Shown here: piece after piece, positions 6,452-7,739 of the stretch
Layout: every line of letters begins with the position of its first letter
Position numbering within the stretch: the stretch's first letter is position 1
Assembly (NCBI GenBank): GCA_902803015.1
Contig: CADCOL010000021.1
Location: 1 to 7,739 of the forward strand
Length of the DNA stretch: 7,739 nucleotides
Origin: an uncultured Lachnospiraceae bacterium
GTDB taxonomy: Bacteria > Bacillota > Clostridia > Lachnospirales > Lachnospiraceae
Direction: 5' to 3'
Notes under the pieces: generated by a model
Database searches by the model: none
What the model was told of the DNA's origin: nothing
Seen by the model: the letters and a program-made list of their open reading frames with translations, nothing else
Position numbers and translations under genes: made by a program

Positions 6452-6475
6452 CCTTCGGGCGTAAAACCGGAAAGG
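6452..6475 (+). promoter_or_regulatory. possible leader hairpin covering the phosphatase ribosome-binding site
   Basis: CCTTCGG (6452-6458) can pair with CCG (6467-6469) and AAGG (6472-6475), giving 7 pairs with a 2-nt bulge (6470-6471) and an 8-nt loop. The 3' arm contains the AAAGGA Shine-Dalgarno sequence at 6471-6476. If it forms, it would reduce translation initiation. The helix is short and interrupted, so this is a weak call. Confidence 0.25.
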
Positions 6476-6483
6476 ATGATGGA

Positions 6484-7739
6484 ATGGATACAGAAAGAAA
6501 ACAACAGACAAGGGAAGGATTTATAAGCCTCGGTGTTTATACGCTTCTGATTGCCCTGACGATTGTTAATATCTTTCAGAGAAAACTGACGACACTGGAG
6601 CCGGCCTATATCATTAATATTACGGCAGATTTGTTTGCCATGATTCTCGGTACGGTTTTATATATCTGTATTCAGTTTGATTTGGAGAAGACCGGACCGA
6701 AAATCAAATATTTCCGCTATCTTTTAAACATTTCGTTCCTCGGTGCGTTCACCGACGCCTGTGCATGGCTGGTGGACGGAATTCCGGAGATGAGAGTCAT
6801 CAATATCATTGACAATACGTTCTATTATGCCTGCTCTCCGCTACAGGTTTATTTTTTATGGCTGTACATGTCAGCTTTTGTAAAGCTGGAGAAGAAGGCT
6901 TATAAAATCATGGGACACATAATCCATGCCGGCATGGGTGTTGCTCTTTTTATGAGACTGATGAACTTAATCTTCGGACAGTATTTTACCGTAGGTGCGG
7001 ACGGTATTTATGTAAGAGGAAACCTGTACGGTCTTTCCAACATCTACACGTTTTCAACGCTGATTGCCATTGTAACCGTAATCATTATTGAGCGCAGGCA
7101 GTTAAAGAGTTACCAGATTGCGGCGTTTTTCATTTATGCGTTCGGTCCGCTGGTGGTCGGCATATTTACCGCATTTGTATACGGTCTGTCCGTAATTCCC
7201 GGGTTCGTAATGCTGATTCTTCTTCTGGTTTACTGCGTGCTGAATATTTCGCAGGGACGAGCCAAGGCGGTGGCGGATCATGACCTGCAGATGGCTTCCA
7301 GAATTCAGGAGAGCGTTCTTCCGAGAATGTTCCCTTATCTTCCGGAGCGGTGTGAATTCGATGTTTTTGCAAGTATGACTCCCGCGAAAGAGGTCGGAGG
7401 AGATTTCTACGATTTCTTTATGATTGATGACGATCATCTTGCAATGGTAATGGCGGATGTTTCCGGAAAAGGAATTCCGGCATCGCTTTTCATGATGATT
7501 TCCAGAACCATGATTAAGAACTATGCCCTTGTCGGTAATTATTCCACCTCCCAGATTCTTCATGAGGTAAACAACAGACTCTGCGAAGGCAATCAGTTAG
7601 AGATGTTCGTAACGGTCTGGATCGGAATTGTGTCACTTTCCACCGGTAAAGGAATTGCATCCAATGCGGGACACGAACATCCGGCACTTTGCAGAAACGG
7701 CGGAGAATTTGAACTTGTAAAATATCGTCATTCCATGGC
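6484..7739 (+). CDS. membrane-anchored SpoIIE/RsbU-type PP2C serine phosphatase (3' end outside window)
   Basis: An open frame of 418 complete codons reaches the right edge. The ATG at 6484 follows AAAGGA (6471-6476) with 7-nt spacing. About eight hydrophobic segments occupy residues 13-30, 43-64, 78-98, 110-133, 143-165, 184-203, 210-230 and 234-254, forming a membrane sensor or anchor without a recognisable ligand motif. A short linker helix (about 256-280, containing the family-typical QMASRIQESVLP) leads to the phosphatase domain, with GGDFYD (305-310), ADVSGKG (324-330) and NAGHEHP (394-400). D307, D310 and D325 are the expected metal ligands. This family dephosphorylates phosphoserine on anti-anti-sigma proteins of the SpoIIAA/RsbV type, controlling an alternative sigma factor or another partner switch. 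The last part of the domain lies beyond the window, and no anti-sigma or STAS partner is visible here. It is separated by 100 bp and a TATAAT from the upstream group, so it may be its own unit. Confidence 0.93.
   Translation, partial: MDTERKQQTREGFISLGVYTLLIALTIVNIFQRKLTTLEPAYIINITADLFAMILGTVLYICIQFDLEKTGPKIKYFRYLLNISFLGAFTDACAWLVDGIPEMRVINIIDNTFYYACSPLQVYFLWLYMSAFVKLEKKAYKIMGHIIHAGMGVALFMRLMNLIFGQYFTVGADGIYVRGNLYGLSNIYTFSTLIAIVTVIIIERRQLKSYQIAAFFIYAFGPLVVGIFTAFVYGLSVIPGFVMLILLLVYCVLNISQGRAKAVADHDLQMASRIQESVLPRMFPYLPERCEFDVFASMTPAKEVGGDFYDFFMIDDDHLAMVMADVSGKGIPASLFMMISRTMIKNYALVGNYSTSQILHEVNNRLCEGNQLEMFVTVWIGIVSLSTGKGIASNAGHEHPALCRNGGEFELVKYRHSM

Noticed and set aside
6476..6526. Alternative start ATGATGGAA for the phosphatase gene
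   Set aside because: This frame stops after 16 codons (TAA at 6524-6526). The ATG at 6484 opens the frame carrying the phosphatase motifs and has a suitable Shine-Dalgarno sequence.
7102..7563. 153-codon open frame on the - strand inside the phosphatase gene
   Set aside because: It is antisense to the catalytic motifs GGDFYD and ADVSGKG, so the + strand is clearly coding. The antisense product has no recognisable features.
1..7739. CRISPR array, tRNA, rRNA, insertion sequence or attachment site
   Set aside because: I saw no regularly spaced identical repeats, no cloverleaf or rRNA-like sequence, no transposase or integrase motif, and no long terminal inverted or direct repeats on either strand.

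Overview
The window looks like chromosomal DNA of a low-to-moderate GC Firmicute. The Gram-positive AAGGAG-type ribosome-binding sites, Lys/Glu-rich proteins and a multi-spanning SpoIIE-type phosphatase fit a clostridial genome, possibly Lachnospiraceae. That placement is inference, because no rRNA or other marker gene is present. All genes I can support are on the + strand.

Layout: (1) 2-244 is the C-terminal end of an unidentified hydrophilic protein. (2) 245-388 is an AT-rich intergenic stretch with a strong GC-rich hairpin just before the next ribosome-binding site. (3) 389-5760 holds three closely spaced genes for unrecognised, mostly helical, highly charged proteins of 745, 292 and 730 aa. 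None has a visible signal peptide or membrane segment. (4) 5784-6383 encodes a small multi-pass membrane protein with an HELSH zinc-protease motif, resembling M50-type metallopeptidases. (5) 6384-6483 is a short intergenic region with a perfect TATAAT and several small inverted repeats. (6) 6484 to the window end is the start of a membrane-anchored PP2C/SpoIIE-type serine phosphatase, cut by the window edge.

The most interesting part is the three-gene block plus the protease. By eye, the three unknown proteins are mosaics of the same helical modules. The 745-aa protein carries four tandem units of about 122-132 aa, each centred on a GS-x-E-(F/Y) motif and ending in a T/S-x-x-R helix. One divergent copy lies in the middle of the 730-aa protein. 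The 745-aa and 292-aa proteins also share a C-terminal module of about 90 aa. Intergenic gaps of 50, 12 and 23 bp suggest co-transcription with the membrane protease. A reasonable but untested reading is a lineage-specific, cytosolic, coiled-coil-like multi-protein assembly with an associated intramembrane or membrane-tethered protease. The phosphatase may be a separate unit, since it has its own candidate promoter.
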